From: Aurantiacibacter sp. D1-12
GTDB taxonomy: Bacteria; Pseudomonadota; Alphaproteobacteria; Sphingomonadales; Sphingomonadaceae
Assembly: GCF_028858515.1 (NCBI RefSeq)
Contig: NZ_JAPJZJ010000001.1
Coordinates: 744,001 to 808,000, forward strand
DNA length: 64,000 bases
Reading direction: 5' to 3'
Part shown: positions 7,874 through 17,138 of the stretch, piece by piece
Layout of the letters: every line of letters starts with the position of its first letter
Numbering within the stretch: the first letter of the stretch is position 1
Position numbers and translations under genes: made by a program
The notes under the pieces: model-generated
The model's database searches: none
What the model saw: only the letters and a program-made list of their open reading frames with translations
Told to the model about the DNA's origin: nothing

Positions 7874-9052
7874 ATGCAAGCGCACTACACGCCCGTTGCC
7901 GGAATCGTGCTGGCCGTTACGTGTGGTCTGGTATTGCTGATCGCCGGCATCGACTTCTGGATCGTGCTCGGCATCCTGTTCGTGTGGATTGGCTCCTTCT
8001 GGCTGGCCGCACCGCCCCCGCCTCCCCCCGCACCAGCTGAAGTTGACGGGCTGACACTTTCGCGATCCGGTATGCGCGACCTGATCGAGCATTCGGGCCT
8101 TCCGGTCCTGCTGATCGATAGCAACCGCATTATCATTGCCAATGCTCAGGCGCGCGAGGAGATCGGCAAACACGTTATCGGACAGGATGCGCGTGTCGCC
8201 CTGCGTCACCCGGCAGCGATTGATCTGTTGTCGCGGCCCGAAGGTGGCAGCACGACCGTTCAGGGCCTGACCGGCCCGCGCAGCAATTGGCAAATGACTG
8301 TCCAGCGCATCGATGAACGCTATAGTCTTGTCGAGCTGATCAATCGTACGTCCGAAGCCGATGTCAGCCGCGCGCACACCGATTTTGTCGCCAATGCCAG
8401 CCATGAATTGCGCACACCCCTCGCCTCGATCATCGGCTATATGGAAACGCTGGAGGATGGCGGTGAAGACATTCCGCCGGCACAGGCGCACAAGTTTTAC
8501 GGGACTGTGTTGCGCGAGTCGCGTCGGCTGCAAGGTCTGATCGATGATCTGATGAGCCTCAGCCGGGTTGAGGCAGAGAAACATGATCAGCCGCGCGACA
8601 AGATTGATCTGCCCAAACTGGTGCAGCAGGCGGCGCGTGATGGAGCCGGTCCGGATCATATCGGCAGACTGGATCTCAGCCTTCCTTCAAACACTCTGGA
8701 AGTGCGCGGAGACAGGAATCAGCTGGAGCAGCTCATTCGCAACCTAGTCGATAATGCCATGAAGTATGGTCACGCGGACAAGCCAGTGTCCATTTCGGTC
8801 TCCTGTGGCGAGCGGGCCATGGCTGTGATCAAGATCACCGACTACGGAGAAGGGATTGATGCGGAGCATTTGCCGCATCTGACCAGGCGATTCTATCGCA
8901 CCGACCCCGGTCGCAGCCGCGCGGCTGGCGGTACCGGTCTCGGATTGGCCATCGTCAAACACATCGTTGAACGCCATCGCGGTCGCCTCGACATCGATAG
9001 CGAGATTGGCGAAGGGACAACTGTAACGGTACGAATTCCTTTTGTTACATAG
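7874..9052 (+). CDS. phoR: phosphate regulon sensor histidine kinase PhoR
   Basis: Membrane sensor kinase that phosphorylates PhoB when phosphate is scarce and dephosphorylates it when phosphate is ample, through the PstSCAB-PhoU complex. The 392-residue protein has two closely spaced membrane helices (about 8-50), a proline run (PPPPPPAPAE), a PAS-like sensor region (65-165), a HisKA domain with NASHELRTPLAS (His177), and an ATPase domain with NLVDNAMKYG, DYGEGI and GGTGLGLAIV. There is no large periplasmic domain, as usual for PhoR. It heads the Pho cluster, with phoB 7 kb downstream after pst-phoU, an order common in alphaproteobacteria. Confidence 0.9.
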   Translation: MQAHYTPVAGIVLAVTCGLVLLIAGIDFWIVLGILFVWIGSFWLAAPPPPPPAPAEVDGLTLSRSGMRDLIEHSGLPVLLIDSNRIIIANAQAREEIGKHVIGQDARVALRHPAAIDLLSRPEGGSTTVQGLTGPRSNWQMTVQRIDERYSLVELINRTSEADVSRAHTDFVANASHELRTPLASIIGYMETLEDGGEDIPPAQAHKFYGTVLRESRRLQGLIDDLMSLSRVEAEKHDQPRDKIDLPKLVQQAARDGAGPDHIGRLDLSLPSNTLEVRGDRNQLEQLIRNLVDNAMKYGHADKPVSISVSCGERAMAVIKITDYGEGIDAEHLPHLTRRFYRTDPGRSRAAGGTGLGLAIVKHIVERHRGRLDIDSEIGEGTTVTVRIPFVT

Positions 9053-9108
9053 ACTTGGATGACCACCTGCCGGTGCTTTGCGCACTCTTTCCACAGGCGA
9101 TTTTTCGC

Positions 9109-9168
9109 TGTCACACAACTGTAATGTCACAAATCTAGAGGCGCTGTCACATCTTGGTCATATGACAG
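9109..9168 (+). promoter_or_regulatory. PHO-box-like repeats upstream of the porin gene
   Basis: TGTCAC (9109) and TGTAAT (9120) are 11 bp apart, followed by TGTCAC at 9125 and 9145 and by TATGACAG (9161-9168), which is an inverted half site. This is the densest group of PhoB-like half sites in the window and ends about 17 bases before the porin start codon. Confidence 0.7.
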
Positions 9169-9184
9169 TTGTGAGACATAATCT

Positions 9185-10564
9185 ATGCGCGCTTTCGCTA
9201 CACTCCCGCTTGCCGCTCTGGCGATGATTTCCACCCCGGTACAAGCGCAGGACAGCAAGTCCGGCGATGATACCGAAGTCGAGGCTCTCCGCGCCCAGGT
9301 TGAGGCGCTGACCGCCCAGCTTGCTGCGGTGACCGAACGTCTTGATGAACTTGAAGACACTGACGCAATTTCGCCTGCTATCGTGTCTCCTGCACCCGCA
9401 AGTGCTACCACAGCACCAACCGTCACTGCATCGGTCCCGACCGAAATCAGCATGGGCGCGGCCGCTGAAATCGAAAGCGAAGACGGGTTTTCGTTCAAGC
9501 CCTTCGGCCGTCTGATGGTCGATGCGGGTTGGACTGCCCTGCCCGACGGTCTCGGTCTTTCGGACGGGTTCGACGCAGAAGCACGCCGGGCGCGCCTTGG
9601 CGTTTCGGGCGATATCCCGGGTGGCTTCTCCTACAAGTTCGAAGTCGATTTCGCCGGTAACGAGGTCGATATAACCGACGCGCTGATCGAGTATGGCGCG
9701 GGTGACTTCGACATCATGGTTGGCCAGTTCAACAACTTCCAGTCGATGGAAGAGCTGACCAGCAGCCGCTTTACCTCCTTTATCGAACGTGCCGCTTTTA
9801 CCGATGCGTTCGGCTTTAGCCGCCGTGTTGGCGTAGGGATCGAATATGGTTCTGGCAACGTCCTGATCCAGGGCGGCCTCTTTGCCGATAACCTTGACGA
9901 CATGCCCGGCAGTGATCGTTGGAGCGTTGACGGCCGTGCAGCATTCTTCCCGGAAGTCGGCGATACGCAACTGCACTTTGGCGGCTCGATCCACTATGCT
10001 GAGATCGGTGAAGGCGAAACTGTCCGCTATCGCCAGCGTCCGCTGGTCCACTTCACTTCCGAACGCCTGGTCAACACAGGCCGTTTCGATGCCGAAAGCG
10101 AATTTGGTCTTGGTCTGGAGCTTGCCGCCGTAAACGGACCTTTCCACTTCCATGCTGAGGGTTATCGCCAGGAAGTTGGTGGTTTGCCGACAATGCAGGA
10201 TGCCGTGTTCCATGGCGGTTTTGTCGAGGCAGGCATCTTCCTGACGCCGGGCGACAGTCGCGGCTATCGCGGTGGCCGTTTCAACCGCACCCGCCCTGCC
10301 CGAACCGTTGCCGAAGGCGGCATCGGTGCAATCCAGCTGAACCTGCGCTATGACTTCCTTGAACTGAATGACGCCGATGCCGGTATCATGGGCGGTTCCC
10401 AGAACGCCTTGTACGGATCGCTGATCTGGACGACCACTGATCACACACGCTTCCAGATCAACTACGGTCGACTGGAATATGATGATGCACCGATTGCTCT
10501 GCCATCCGGAGAGCAAGACTACGGTGCCGACGTGATCGGTGTTCGCGCCGAGTTCGATTTTTGA
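9185..10564 (+). CDS. phosphate-selective porin, OprO/OprP family
   Basis: An outer-membrane beta-barrel expected to pass phosphate or polyphosphate into the periplasm for capture by PstS. The 459-residue precursor begins with a signal peptide ending near AQAQ (residue 21). A short coiled coil follows (VEALRAQVEALTAQLAAV), then a low-complexity Ala/Pro/Thr linker, then the barrel from about residue 100 with GRLMVDAGW, DAEARRARLGVSGDI and a C-terminus ending in aromatic FDF, typical of outer-membrane proteins. The position between phoR and pstS and the PHO-box repeats upstream support phosphate-starvation expression. The ATG at 9185 is the only one near the signal peptide. Confidence 0.88.
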   Translation: MRAFATLPLAALAMISTPVQAQDSKSGDDTEVEALRAQVEALTAQLAAVTERLDELEDTDAISPAIVSPAPASATTAPTVTASVPTEISMGAAAEIESEDGFSFKPFGRLMVDAGWTALPDGLGLSDGFDAEARRARLGVSGDIPGGFSYKFEVDFAGNEVDITDALIEYGAGDFDIMVGQFNNFQSMEELTSSRFTSFIERAAFTDAFGFSRRVGVGIEYGSGNVLIQGGLFADNLDDMPGSDRWSVDGRAAFFPEVGDTQLHFGGSIHYAEIGEGETVRYRQRPLVHFTSERLVNTGRFDAESEFGLGLELAAVNGPFHFHAEGYRQEVGGLPTMQDAVFHGGFVEAGIFLTPGDSRGYRGGRFNRTRPARTVAEGGIGAIQLNLRYDFLELNDADAGIMGGSQNALYGSLIWTTTDHTRFQINYGRLEYDDAPIALPSGEQDYGADVIGVRAEFDF

Positions 10565-10609
10565 GCCAACACATGCAAACCGGCCCTGTTAAAAAATAAG
10601 TCCGGCATG

Positions 10610-10626
10610 TGACGCAAATCTGTCGC
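10610..10626 (+). promoter_or_regulatory. PHO-box-like repeat upstream of pstS
   Basis: TGACGC (10610) and TGTCGC (10621) are 11 bp apart around an AAAT spacer, resembling a PhoB box. The pstS start is about 50 bases further on, leaving room for the promoter and ribosome-binding site. Confidence 0.6.
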
Positions 10627-10678
10627 ATGACCGAAATATGGGCCCCCTAATTCAACACCAGAAATGAGGTCACAGACC

Positions 10679-11716
10679 ATGAAAAAGCTTTCCATCGCAT
10701 TCGCAGCACTCGCTGCCACCAGCCTGACCGCTTGCGGTTCTGGTGACAGCGCCAGCGGCGACAGCCGTGAAGGTATCCACGCCGTGGGTTCTTCCACCGT
10801 CTATCCGTTCGCCACGCGCGTCGCTGAAATCTTCAGCCGCGAAAACCCGGACTTCGCATCGCCAAACATCGAATCTATCGGCACCGGCGGTGGCATGGCC
10901 GATTTCTGTGACGGCGTTGGCTATGATCACCCCGACTTTGCGCAGGCATCGCGCCGTATGAAGCTGAGCGAGTTTGAAACCTGTCAGGAAAACGGTGTCG
11001 AGAACATCGTTGAAATCCAGGTTGGTATGGATGGCATTGCTATCGCCAGCGCACAGGGCGGCATCACTATGGCTCTGACACCGGAGCTTGTTTACCGTGC
11101 ACTCGCCGCCAACCCGTATGGTGAAGAGCAGACGGCCACGAACTGGTCGGATGTCGATGCGTCGCTGCCTGATCTACCGATCCTGGTCTACGGTCCGCCG
11201 AGCACTTCGGGTACCCGCGATGCTCTTGCCGAGCTGATCCTTGAAGCAGGTTGTGAAGCAGGTCCGCTGCCGGAAGGTCTGGAAGAAGACGCGCAGGATC
11301 GCATTTGCACCGAAGTCCGTTCGGACGGCGCCTATGTCGACCAGGGCGAGCAGGACAACCTGATCGTCCAGAAGCTCTCCACCAACCCCAACGCAGTTGG
11401 CGTGTTCGGCTATTCCTATCTGGAAGCCAATGCCGACCGCGTTCAGGGCCTCTCGATGAACGGCGTGGAGCCGACTTTCGAGAATATCTCCAACTTCTCC
11501 TACCCTGGCGCGCGTCCGCTCTTCATTTACCTGAAGGCCGATCACGTGGGCGTTATCCCCGGACTTGAGGAATTCCTTGCAACCTGGGTTGCAAACTGGG
11601 GTGAAGACGGTCCACTGGCAGAAATCGGTCTGGTTCCGAATCGTGGTGAAGTCATGGAAGCCATGACTGCTGCGACGACGGAATTCCCGACGCTGACCGC
11701 AGAAGACCTTCAGTAG
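10679..11716 (+). CDS. pstS: phosphate ABC transporter substrate-binding protein
   Basis: Periplasmic phosphate-binding component of the high-affinity Pst transporter. The 345-residue precursor has a lipoprotein signal with lipobox LTAC (Cys20), so it is probably anchored in a membrane. The mature part shows the PstS-family loops AVGSSTVYPFATRVAE and IGTGGGMADFC at the N-terminus and GPPSTSGTRDALAEL mid-protein, whose Ser/Thr/Arg residues form the phosphate site. The ATG at 10679 has GAGG nine bases upstream and gives the classic MKK start; a GTG/ATG reading five codons earlier is less likely. First gene of pstS-pstC-pstA-pstB-phoU. Confidence 0.93.
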   Translation: MKKLSIAFAALAATSLTACGSGDSASGDSREGIHAVGSSTVYPFATRVAEIFSRENPDFASPNIESIGTGGGMADFCDGVGYDHPDFAQASRRMKLSEFETCQENGVENIVEIQVGMDGIAIASAQGGITMALTPELVYRALAANPYGEEQTATNWSDVDASLPDLPILVYGPPSTSGTRDALAELILEAGCEAGPLPEGLEEDAQDRICTEVRSDGAYVDQGEQDNLIVQKLSTNPNAVGVFGYSYLEANADRVQGLSMNGVEPTFENISNFSYPGARPLFIYLKADHVGVIPGLEEFLATWVANWGEDGPLAEIGLVPNRGEVMEAMTAATTEFPTLTAEDLQ

Positions 11717-11733
11717 GGACTTGAAACCGCACC

Positions 11734-13116
11734 ATGTCACCAGTCTTACCGCTTCTCCTTGCCATCGGGCTCGGGCTTGCCGGTTGGCTGGTGGCACGGG
11801 CGCGGGCGTGGACCTTCAAACGGGCCGCGCCTCACGGGCGGATAGCCGCCCTTCCCAGCTATCACGCGTGGTACGCCGCGCTTTGGATCGTTGTCCCGCT
11901 GGTGATCTGGTTCCTTGTCTGGAACGGAATCCAGGGACAACTGGTCCTTAATTATGTGCTCGCCAGCCCCGAAGCACAGGCACTGCCTGAATTCGGGCTA
12001 CGCCGCGATGCGATGTTGATCGAGGCACGCAATATCGCCAACGGCATTGACGCTCAGGTGATGAATGACGGCGCCTATGCGCTGGCAGAACCGTTCCGGC
12101 AGGCGCAGTCACGCTACGGACTGATCGGTCTGGCCGTCAGCGTCATCATTGGCGGAGCTGGTGCCGCCTGGGCATTTCTGCGCCTGACGCCTGACTTTGC
12201 GGCCCGCACCAAGGTAGAACGGCTCGTGCTCGGTGCACTGCTGCTGGCCTCTCTTGTCGCCATCCTGACGACATTCGGCATCCTCGTGACGCTGGTCTAC
12301 GAGACAATTCTGTTCTTTGGAAAAGTCTCGCCGATAGATTTCCTGTTCGGCCTGCAGTGGAACCCGGACCCGATGAGCTCCGGCGCCGTCGATGGCGACC
12401 GTTATGGTGCAATCCCGCTGTTCTGGGGTACGCTTTTTATCGGTGCGATCATCGCCATGATCGTCGCCATCCCGCTGGGCATGATGAGCGCCATCTATCT
12501 GACGCAATATGCCCACCCGAAGCTGCGCGCCTGGGTGAAACCCGCGCTTGAAGTTCTCGCCGGCGTACCGACCGTTGTTTACGGATACTTCGCCGCGCTC
12601 ACCATCGCCCCGTTCATCCGCGATCTCGCGGTTTCGATGGGAGCAAGCAACGCCTCGAGCGAGAGTGCGCTGGCGGCCGGCCTAGTGATGGGCGTGATGA
12701 TCATTCCGTTCGTATCCTCAATGGCTGACGATTCAATCGCCGCCGTGCCGCAGGCCATGCGAGACGGATCGCTGGCCATGGGTGCGACCACGAACGAAAC
12801 GATCCGCCGCGTGCTCGTGCCCGCTGCCCTGCCCGGCATTGTCGGCGGTGTGATGCTCGCCATTAGCCGCGCCATCGGTGAAACCATGATCGTGGTGATG
12901 GCGGCTTCGACCGCCGCCAACCTGTCCGCTAACCCCCTCGAATCGATGACCACGGTTACGGTTCAGATCGTTGCCCTGCTCACCGGTGAGGGCAGCTTCG
13001 ATCACCCCGCCACTCTGGCAGCCTTTGCGCTGGGCTTTGTGCTGTTCATGGTCACGCTGGCACTCAACTTTATCGCCCTGCGCGTCGTGAAGAGGTTCCG
13101 TGAAGCTTATGAGTGA
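11734..13116 (+). CDS. pstC: phosphate ABC transporter permease PstC
   Basis: Inner-membrane permease that forms the phosphate channel with PstA. At 460 residues it is longer than the ~300-residue enteric PstC, because about 190 extra N-terminal residues carry two or three additional membrane helices and a loop; this long form is common in alphaproteobacteria. The C-terminal ABC permease domain (about 225-455) contains the EAA loop AVPQAMRDGSLAMGATTNE, which contacts the ATPase. It starts 17 bases after pstS and its stop overlaps the pstA start region (TTATGAGTGA). Confidence 0.93.
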   Translation: MSPVLPLLLAIGLGLAGWLVARARAWTFKRAAPHGRIAALPSYHAWYAALWIVVPLVIWFLVWNGIQGQLVLNYVLASPEAQALPEFGLRRDAMLIEARNIANGIDAQVMNDGAYALAEPFRQAQSRYGLIGLAVSVIIGGAGAAWAFLRLTPDFAARTKVERLVLGALLLASLVAILTTFGILVTLVYETILFFGKVSPIDFLFGLQWNPDPMSSGAVDGDRYGAIPLFWGTLFIGAIIAMIVAIPLGMMSAIYLTQYAHPKLRAWVKPALEVLAGVPTVVYGYFAALTIAPFIRDLAVSMGASNASSESALAAGLVMGVMIIPFVSSMADDSIAAVPQAMRDGSLAMGATTNETIRRVLVPAALPGIVGGVMLAISRAIGETMIVVMAASTAANLSANPLESMTTVTVQIVALLTGEGSFDHPATLAAFALGFVLFMVTLALNFIALRVVKRFREAYE

Positions 13117-14359
13117 GCGCGTTACCCCTACCCGCACTGCTGCCTTCGAAGCGCGGCTGAAGAAACGCTACGCGGCAGAGCGCCGTTTCAAGGCCATCGG
13201 CCTTTCGGCAATCGTGTTTTCCGTGGCCGTGCTGCTGTTCCTGCTTGCGACCATGACGATCAACGGGATCGGCGGCTTCCAGCGTGCCGAGCTGCGCCTT
13301 GATGTCGACTTCCCCCAGATGGGCCTTTCGCTCCCGCCGGAAGAATTGACAGTCATCGAAGCGCAGCAGCGCCTTTCGGGTCAGGGTTTGCGCGAAGTCG
13401 TGCAGTTCAGCGCTGAACAGACGATGGGCGCAGAAGGCGCAGCACAGCTCAATGGTGAGGCATGGCGTCTTGTGGCGGAGCAGATCCATGCCAATCCCGG
13501 CATCCTCCAACGAGAGGCAAGCTTCTGGCTGCCAACGACCGAGGACCTCGCCAGCGCCTATGCCGGAGACGGCCAGCTTGAACTGCAGCCGCTGGCACAA
13601 GACCTTGCCGAACGCGGTTTTCTTGAAGACAATTTTGATGTCGGCTTCCTGACCCGGGCCGATGCAACCGACCCGCAGCTGGTCGGTATCTGGGGTGCGC
13701 TCAAGGGATCGATGCTGACGATGATCGTCACGCTTCTGCTCGCCTTCCCGATTGGCGTGTTGGCCGCGCTCTATCTTGAAGAATATGCACCGAAAAACCG
13801 CTGGACCGACTTTATCGAGGTGTCGATCAACAACCTTGCGGCGGTCCCCTCCATCATCTTCGGCCTGCTGGGCATGGCAGTGTTCCTCACGATTTTCCCG
13901 AGCATGCGGTCTGCCCCGCTGATTGGCGGTATGACACTGGCGCTGATGACCATGCCCGTGATCGTGATTTCGGGACGCAATGCGATCAAAGCGGTTCCGC
14001 CGAGTATTCGTGACGGTGCACTCGCGGTGGGTGCATCGCCAGTGCAGGTGGTGTTCCACCATGTGCTGCCGCTCGCCCTGCCCGGCATCCTTACCGGTAC
14101 GATCATCGGCATGGCCCGCGCGCTGGGTGAAACGGCGCCGTTGCTGCTCATCGGCATGCGCGCTTTCGTCGCCACGCCGCCTTCCAGCTTCACCGATAAC
14201 GCCACCGTGCTGCCGATGCAGATCTTCCTGTGGTCCGATGAAATCGACCGCGGGTTCGTCGAACGCACCAGTGCGGCGATTATTGTGCTATTGATATTCC
14301 TCCTGCTGATGAATGGCCTGGCCATCTATCTGCGCAACCGCTTCGAGAAGAAATGGTAA
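13109..14359 (+). CDS. pstA: phosphate ABC transporter permease PstA
   Basis: Second channel subunit of the Pst transporter. The 416-residue protein has a long N-terminal section (one helix plus a ~140-residue probably periplasmic insert) before the permease domain (about 190-405), whose EAA loop reads [19 protein letters not shown]. The ATG at 13109 is preferred; a GTG at 13100 with AGAGG just upstream is an alternative and adds three residues. Either start overlaps the end of pstC, indicating translational coupling. Its last codons overlap the pstB start (AATGGTAATG). Confidence 0.92.
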   Translation: MSERVTPTRTAAFEARLKKRYAAERRFKAIGLSAIVFSVAVLLFLLATMTINGIGGFQRAELRLDVDFPQMGLSLPPEELTVIEAQQRLSGQGLREVVQFSAEQTMGAEGAAQLNGEAWRLVAEQIHANPGILQREASFWLPTTEDLASAYAGDGQLELQPLAQDLAERGFLEDNFDVGFLTRADATDPQLVGIWGALKGSMLTMIVTLLLAFPIGVLAALYLEEYAPKNRWTDFIEVSINNLAAVPSIIFGLLGMAVFLTIFPSMRSAPLIGGMTLALMTMPVIVISGRNAIKAVPPSIRDGALAVGASPVQVVFHHVLPLALPGILTGTIIGMARALGETAPLLLIGMRAFVATPPSSFTDNATVLPMQIFLWSDEIDRGFVERTSAAIIVLLIFLLLMNGLAIYLRNRFEKKW

Positions 14360-15189
14360 TGCACGACACAGCCCAATCCCCGCTGGCCGAACAGGCCCAG
14401 TCCAATGAAGCGGCCGAGAATGTCGAACCGACCGCGGTGAAGATGCGCGCGCGCGACGTGTCCGTTTTCTACGGCGACAAGCAGGCAATCAACGGCGTTG
14501 ATATCGACGTATACCAGGAATTCGTGACCGCCTTCATCGGCCCGTCCGGCTGCGGCAAATCCACTTTCTTACGCGCGCTCAACCGCATGAATGACACGAT
14601 CCCATCGGCCAAGGTTACGGGGACGATCGAGCTGGACGGTGAGGACATCTATTCCAGCGGAATGGACGTGGTGCAGCTTCGCGCCCGCGTCGGCATGGTG
14701 TTCCAGAAGCCTAATCCGTTCCCCAAATCGATCTACGAGAACATCGCTTACGGCCCCAAGATCCACGGCCTGGCCGAAGGCAAAGGCGAGCTTGACGCGA
14801 TTGTCGAGAAGAGCCTGCGCCGCGCTGGCCTGTGGGACGAGGTGAAGGATCGCCTGCAGGATTCGGGCACCGCGCTTTCGGGCGGCCAGCAGCAGCGCCT
14901 GTGCATCGCACGCGCCATAGCGGTCGACCCCGAAGTCATCCTCATGGACGAGCCGTGCTCTGCGCTCGACCCCATCGCTACGGCAAAAATCGAAGAGCTG
15001 ATCGACGATTTGCGCGGCAACTACGCCATTGTGATCGTGACCCACTCGATGCAACAGGCCGCGCGCGTTTCGCAGCGCACCGCCTTTTTCCACCTTGGCA
15101 ACCTGGTAGAATACGGTCACACTTCGGACATATTCACCAATCCTACGCAACAACGCACGCAGGACTACATCACGGGCAGGTACGGATAA
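14353..15189 (+). CDS. pstB: phosphate ABC transporter ATP-binding protein
   Basis: Cytoplasmic ATPase that powers PstCA and also takes part in signalling phosphate sufficiency to PhoR with PhoU. The 278-residue protein shows Walker [13 protein letters not shown], the Q-loop [19 protein letters not shown] typical of PstB, the signature [14 protein letters not shown], Walker B VILMDEP and the H-loop VTHSMQQA. About 30 extra acidic/Ala residues precede the ABC domain. An ATG at 14359 is an alternative start. It overlaps pstA and is followed by phoU after one base. Confidence 0.95.
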   Translation: MVMHDTAQSPLAEQAQSNEAAENVEPTAVKMRARDVSVFYGDKQAINGVDIDVYQEFVTAFIGPSGCGKSTFLRALNRMNDTIPSAKVTGTIELDGEDIYSSGMDVVQLRARVGMVFQKPNPFPKSIYENIAYGPKIHGLAEGKGELDAIVEKSLRRAGLWDEVKDRLQDSGTALSGGQQQRLCIARAIAVDPEVILMDEPCSALDPIATAKIEELIDDLRGNYAIVIVTHSMQQAARVSQRTAFFHLGNLVEYGHTSDIFTNPTQQRTQDYITGRYG

Positions 15190-15190
15190 G

Positions 15191-15856
15191 ATGGACCATA
15201 CCGTAAAAGCATTCGACGAAGACATTACCCAGCTGCGCGGCCTGATCGCGGAGATGGGTGGCCTGGCAGAGCTGGCGATCAGCGAAGCACTGACCGCACT
15301 TGTCACCGGCGATGAAGAACTTGCCCGACAAGTGGTCGAACGCGACAAGAAGCTCGACGAGCTGGAAGCGCAGGTCGATGCCATGGCAGTACGCGTCCTG
15401 GCACTGCGCGCACCAATGGCGGACGATCTTCGCGAGATCGTTGCCGCCCTGAAAATCGGCGGGATTGTCGAGCGTATTGGTGACTATGCCAAGAACATCG
15501 CCAAGCGCATTGGTCGCATTGAGGGCCGCTCAACGTTTGAGCCTCTGACATTACTGCCGGCAATGGGCGAGATCGCCGCCGAGATGGTGCACGATGTCCT
15601 CACCGCTTTCGCCGCCCGCGATCCGATCATGGCGCGCGAAGTGATCGAACGCGATGACAAGGTCGATGCCTTCTACGACAGCATTTTCCGCAATGTGGTG
15701 AGCCACATGGTCGAAAACCCGAAGACGATCAGCAGCGCCGCGCAGCTACTCTTCGTGGCCCGCAATATCGAACGCATCGGCGATCACGCAACGAATGTGG
15801 CCGAGATGGTCCACTATTCGGCCACCGGCACCTATCCTGGCGACGCAGAGGCCTGA
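15191..15856 (+). CDS. phoU: phosphate signalling protein PhoU
   Basis: Negative regulator that links the Pst transporter to PhoR and limits phosphate uptake. The 221-residue all-helical protein contains two PhoU repeats (about 15-100 and 120-210). Each carries an acidic metal-binding pattern, seen as VVERDKKLDELE in the first and EVIERDDKVDAFYD in the second, plus the conserved VERIGDYAKNIAK and IERIGDHATNVAE motifs. It is the last gene of the pst run; a hairpin lies just after its stop. Confidence 0.95.
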   Translation: MDHTVKAFDEDITQLRGLIAEMGGLAELAISEALTALVTGDEELARQVVERDKKLDELEAQVDAMAVRVLALRAPMADDLREIVAALKIGGIVERIGDYAKNIAKRIGRIEGRSTFEPLTLLPAMGEIAAEMVHDVLTAFAARDPIMAREVIERDDKVDAFYDSIFRNVVSHMVENPKTISSAAQLLFVARNIERIGDHATNVAEMVHYSATGTYPGDAEA

Positions 15857-15862
15857 GAGTTG

Positions 15863-15885
15863 TGCAATCACCGTGCGTGATTGCA
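15863..15885 (+). terminator. stem-loop after phoU
   Basis: A perfect 9-bp stem, TGCAATCAC with GTGATTGCA around a 5-base loop, starts a few bases after the phoU stop. An A-rich run rather than a T-run follows, so it may be an mRNA-stabilising or weak terminating hairpin that lets phoB be partly co-transcribed. Confidence 0.5.
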
Positions 15886-15959
15886 ATAAAACTGCCAAGA
15901 AAGTGTCATATGGACTGGCGTGAGGTACCCGATTGGCGGGTCCCAGTCTGGAGAGACAA

Positions 15960-16649
15960 ATGTCCACTCCCAAGCTGCTCCTGGTAGAAGACGATTCTGC
16001 CCTGGCAGAATTGCTCGAATACCGCTTTCAGAGCGAAGGTTATGACGTCCGCGCCACTTCCGATGGCGAGGAAGCCATGATGCTGGCGCTGGAAGACACG
16101 CCCGATCTCGTCATTCTCGACTGGATGATAGAAGGCGTTGCCGGGATCGAAGTCTGCCGCCGTTTGCGGCGCGAGAAAAGCACCGCGCACGTGCCGATCA
16201 TCATGCTGACCGCGCGCGAGGCAGAAGATGACCGTGTTCGCGGGCTGGAGACCGGAGCGGATGACTATGTCACCAAGCCCTTCTCTCCGCGTGAGCTGCT
16301 TGCCCGCGTTGCTGCCGTATTGCGCCGCGTACGCCCTGCCTTGGCGGGCGAGACAATCGAAGTTGGAGACCTGAAGCTCGATCCGGTTGCACATCGTTTG
16401 GAGCGTCGGGGGCAAGAACTTCAGGTCGGTCCGACCGAGTACCGCCTGATAAAGTTCTTCATGGAGCATCCGCGGCGCGTGTTCTCTCGCGGCCAGTTGC
16501 TCGATGCAGTCTGGGGTACAGGCAGCGAGATCGAAGAGCGTACTGTCGATGTTCATATTCGTCGGCTGCGCAAGGCCATTGCGCTAGACAACCAGCCTGA
16601 TCCGATCCGTACAGTGCGGTCTGCCGGATATGCTCTAGAGCCGGTGTGA
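15960..16649 (+). CDS. phoB: phosphate regulon response regulator PhoB
   Basis: Transcription factor that binds PHO boxes when phosphorylated by PhoR. The 229-residue OmpR-type protein has a receiver domain (residues 4-120) with acidic pocket VEDDS, phospho-acceptor Asp54 in VILDWMIEG, LTAREAEDD and Lys in YVTKPFSPREL, and a winged-helix DNA-binding domain (130-229) with EERTVDVHIRRLRKA. The ATG at 15960 follows GGAG at good spacing; an earlier in-frame start would add nine residues. Its likely targets here are phoR, the porin gene and pstS. Confidence 0.94.
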   Translation: MSTPKLLLVEDDSALAELLEYRFQSEGYDVRATSDGEEAMMLALEDTPDLVILDWMIEGVAGIEVCRRLRREKSTAHVPIIMLTAREAEDDRVRGLETGADDYVTKPFSPRELLARVAAVLRRVRPALAGETIEVGDLKLDPVAHRLERRGQELQVGPTEYRLIKFFMEHPRRVFSRGQLLDAVWGTGSEIEERTVDVHIRRLRKAIALDNQPDPIRTVRSAGYALEPV

Positions 16650-16676
16650 TACCGCCGGGAACCTTATCGCAGGTGC

Positions 16677-16741
16677 AGCATTGATAAATGCTACAGTTGT
16701 AAATATGGGATTTACAACGAAATTTGTTGCCCATCGGCAAC
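16677..16741. other. three adjacent perfect hairpins
   Basis: Three inverted repeats follow one another between phoB and the next gene: AGCATT/AATGCT (16677-16692), GTTGTAAAT/ATTTACAAC with a 5-base loop (16696-16718) and GTTGCC/GGCAAC (16726-16741). None has a clear T-run. They could end phoB transcripts, belong to a small RNA or be operator sites. The rest of the 211-base gap shows no gene that I can support. Confidence 0.5.
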
Positions 16742-16860
16742 GTTCCACCGCTTTCCTGGCTCATTTCGGGTCAATTTTACGAGTTTCGCCTTCACATTAT
16801 TCCGCATGTGCGTTACGTCCGCATCCAAGTGAGAACACCCCCAATTAATTGAGGATATTT

Positions 16861-17088
16861 ATGAAGAAGATCATCACCAGCGCAGTCGCCGCCAGCATCA
16901 TGCTCGGCTCAACTGCATCCGCTGCAGCTCCGGCATTTGATCGTGAAGCTGCCCCGACCATCGCGGCTGAAGGCCTCGACGGCGAAAACGGCATTCTGAT
17001 CGCTCTGCTCGCAGCAGCTGCCATCATCGCCGGCATCATCCTCATCGAGGAAGGTGAAGACGAAGATCCGCTGCCGACCAGCCCGTAA
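16861..17088 (+). CDS. small secreted or membrane protein
   Basis: A 75-residue protein with an N-terminal signal peptide (MKKIITSAVAASIMLGSTAS followed by AAAP), a short mature stretch and a hydrophobic helix (GILIALLAAAAIIAGIILI) ending in an acidic tail (EEGEDEDPLPTSP). GAGG lies seven bases before the ATG and a strong intrinsic terminator follows the stop, so this is a stand-alone, probably well-expressed gene. Small proteins of this layout are common in sphingomonads, but I know no function. Confidence 0.8.
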   Translation: MKKIITSAVAASIMLGSTASAAAPAFDREAAPTIAAEGLDGENGILIALLAAAAIIAGIILIEEGEDEDPLPTSP

Positions 17089-17115
17089 GGCTTCGCGACA
17101 GCATTAAAAGATTGA

Positions 17116-17138
17116 CCCCCGCTTCGGCGGGGGTTTTT
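17116..17138 (+). terminator. intrinsic terminator
   Basis: A 7-bp G+C stem CCCCCGC/GCGGGGG with a TTCG tetraloop is followed by TTTTT. It ends the small secreted protein gene 27 bases upstream. Confidence 0.93.
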
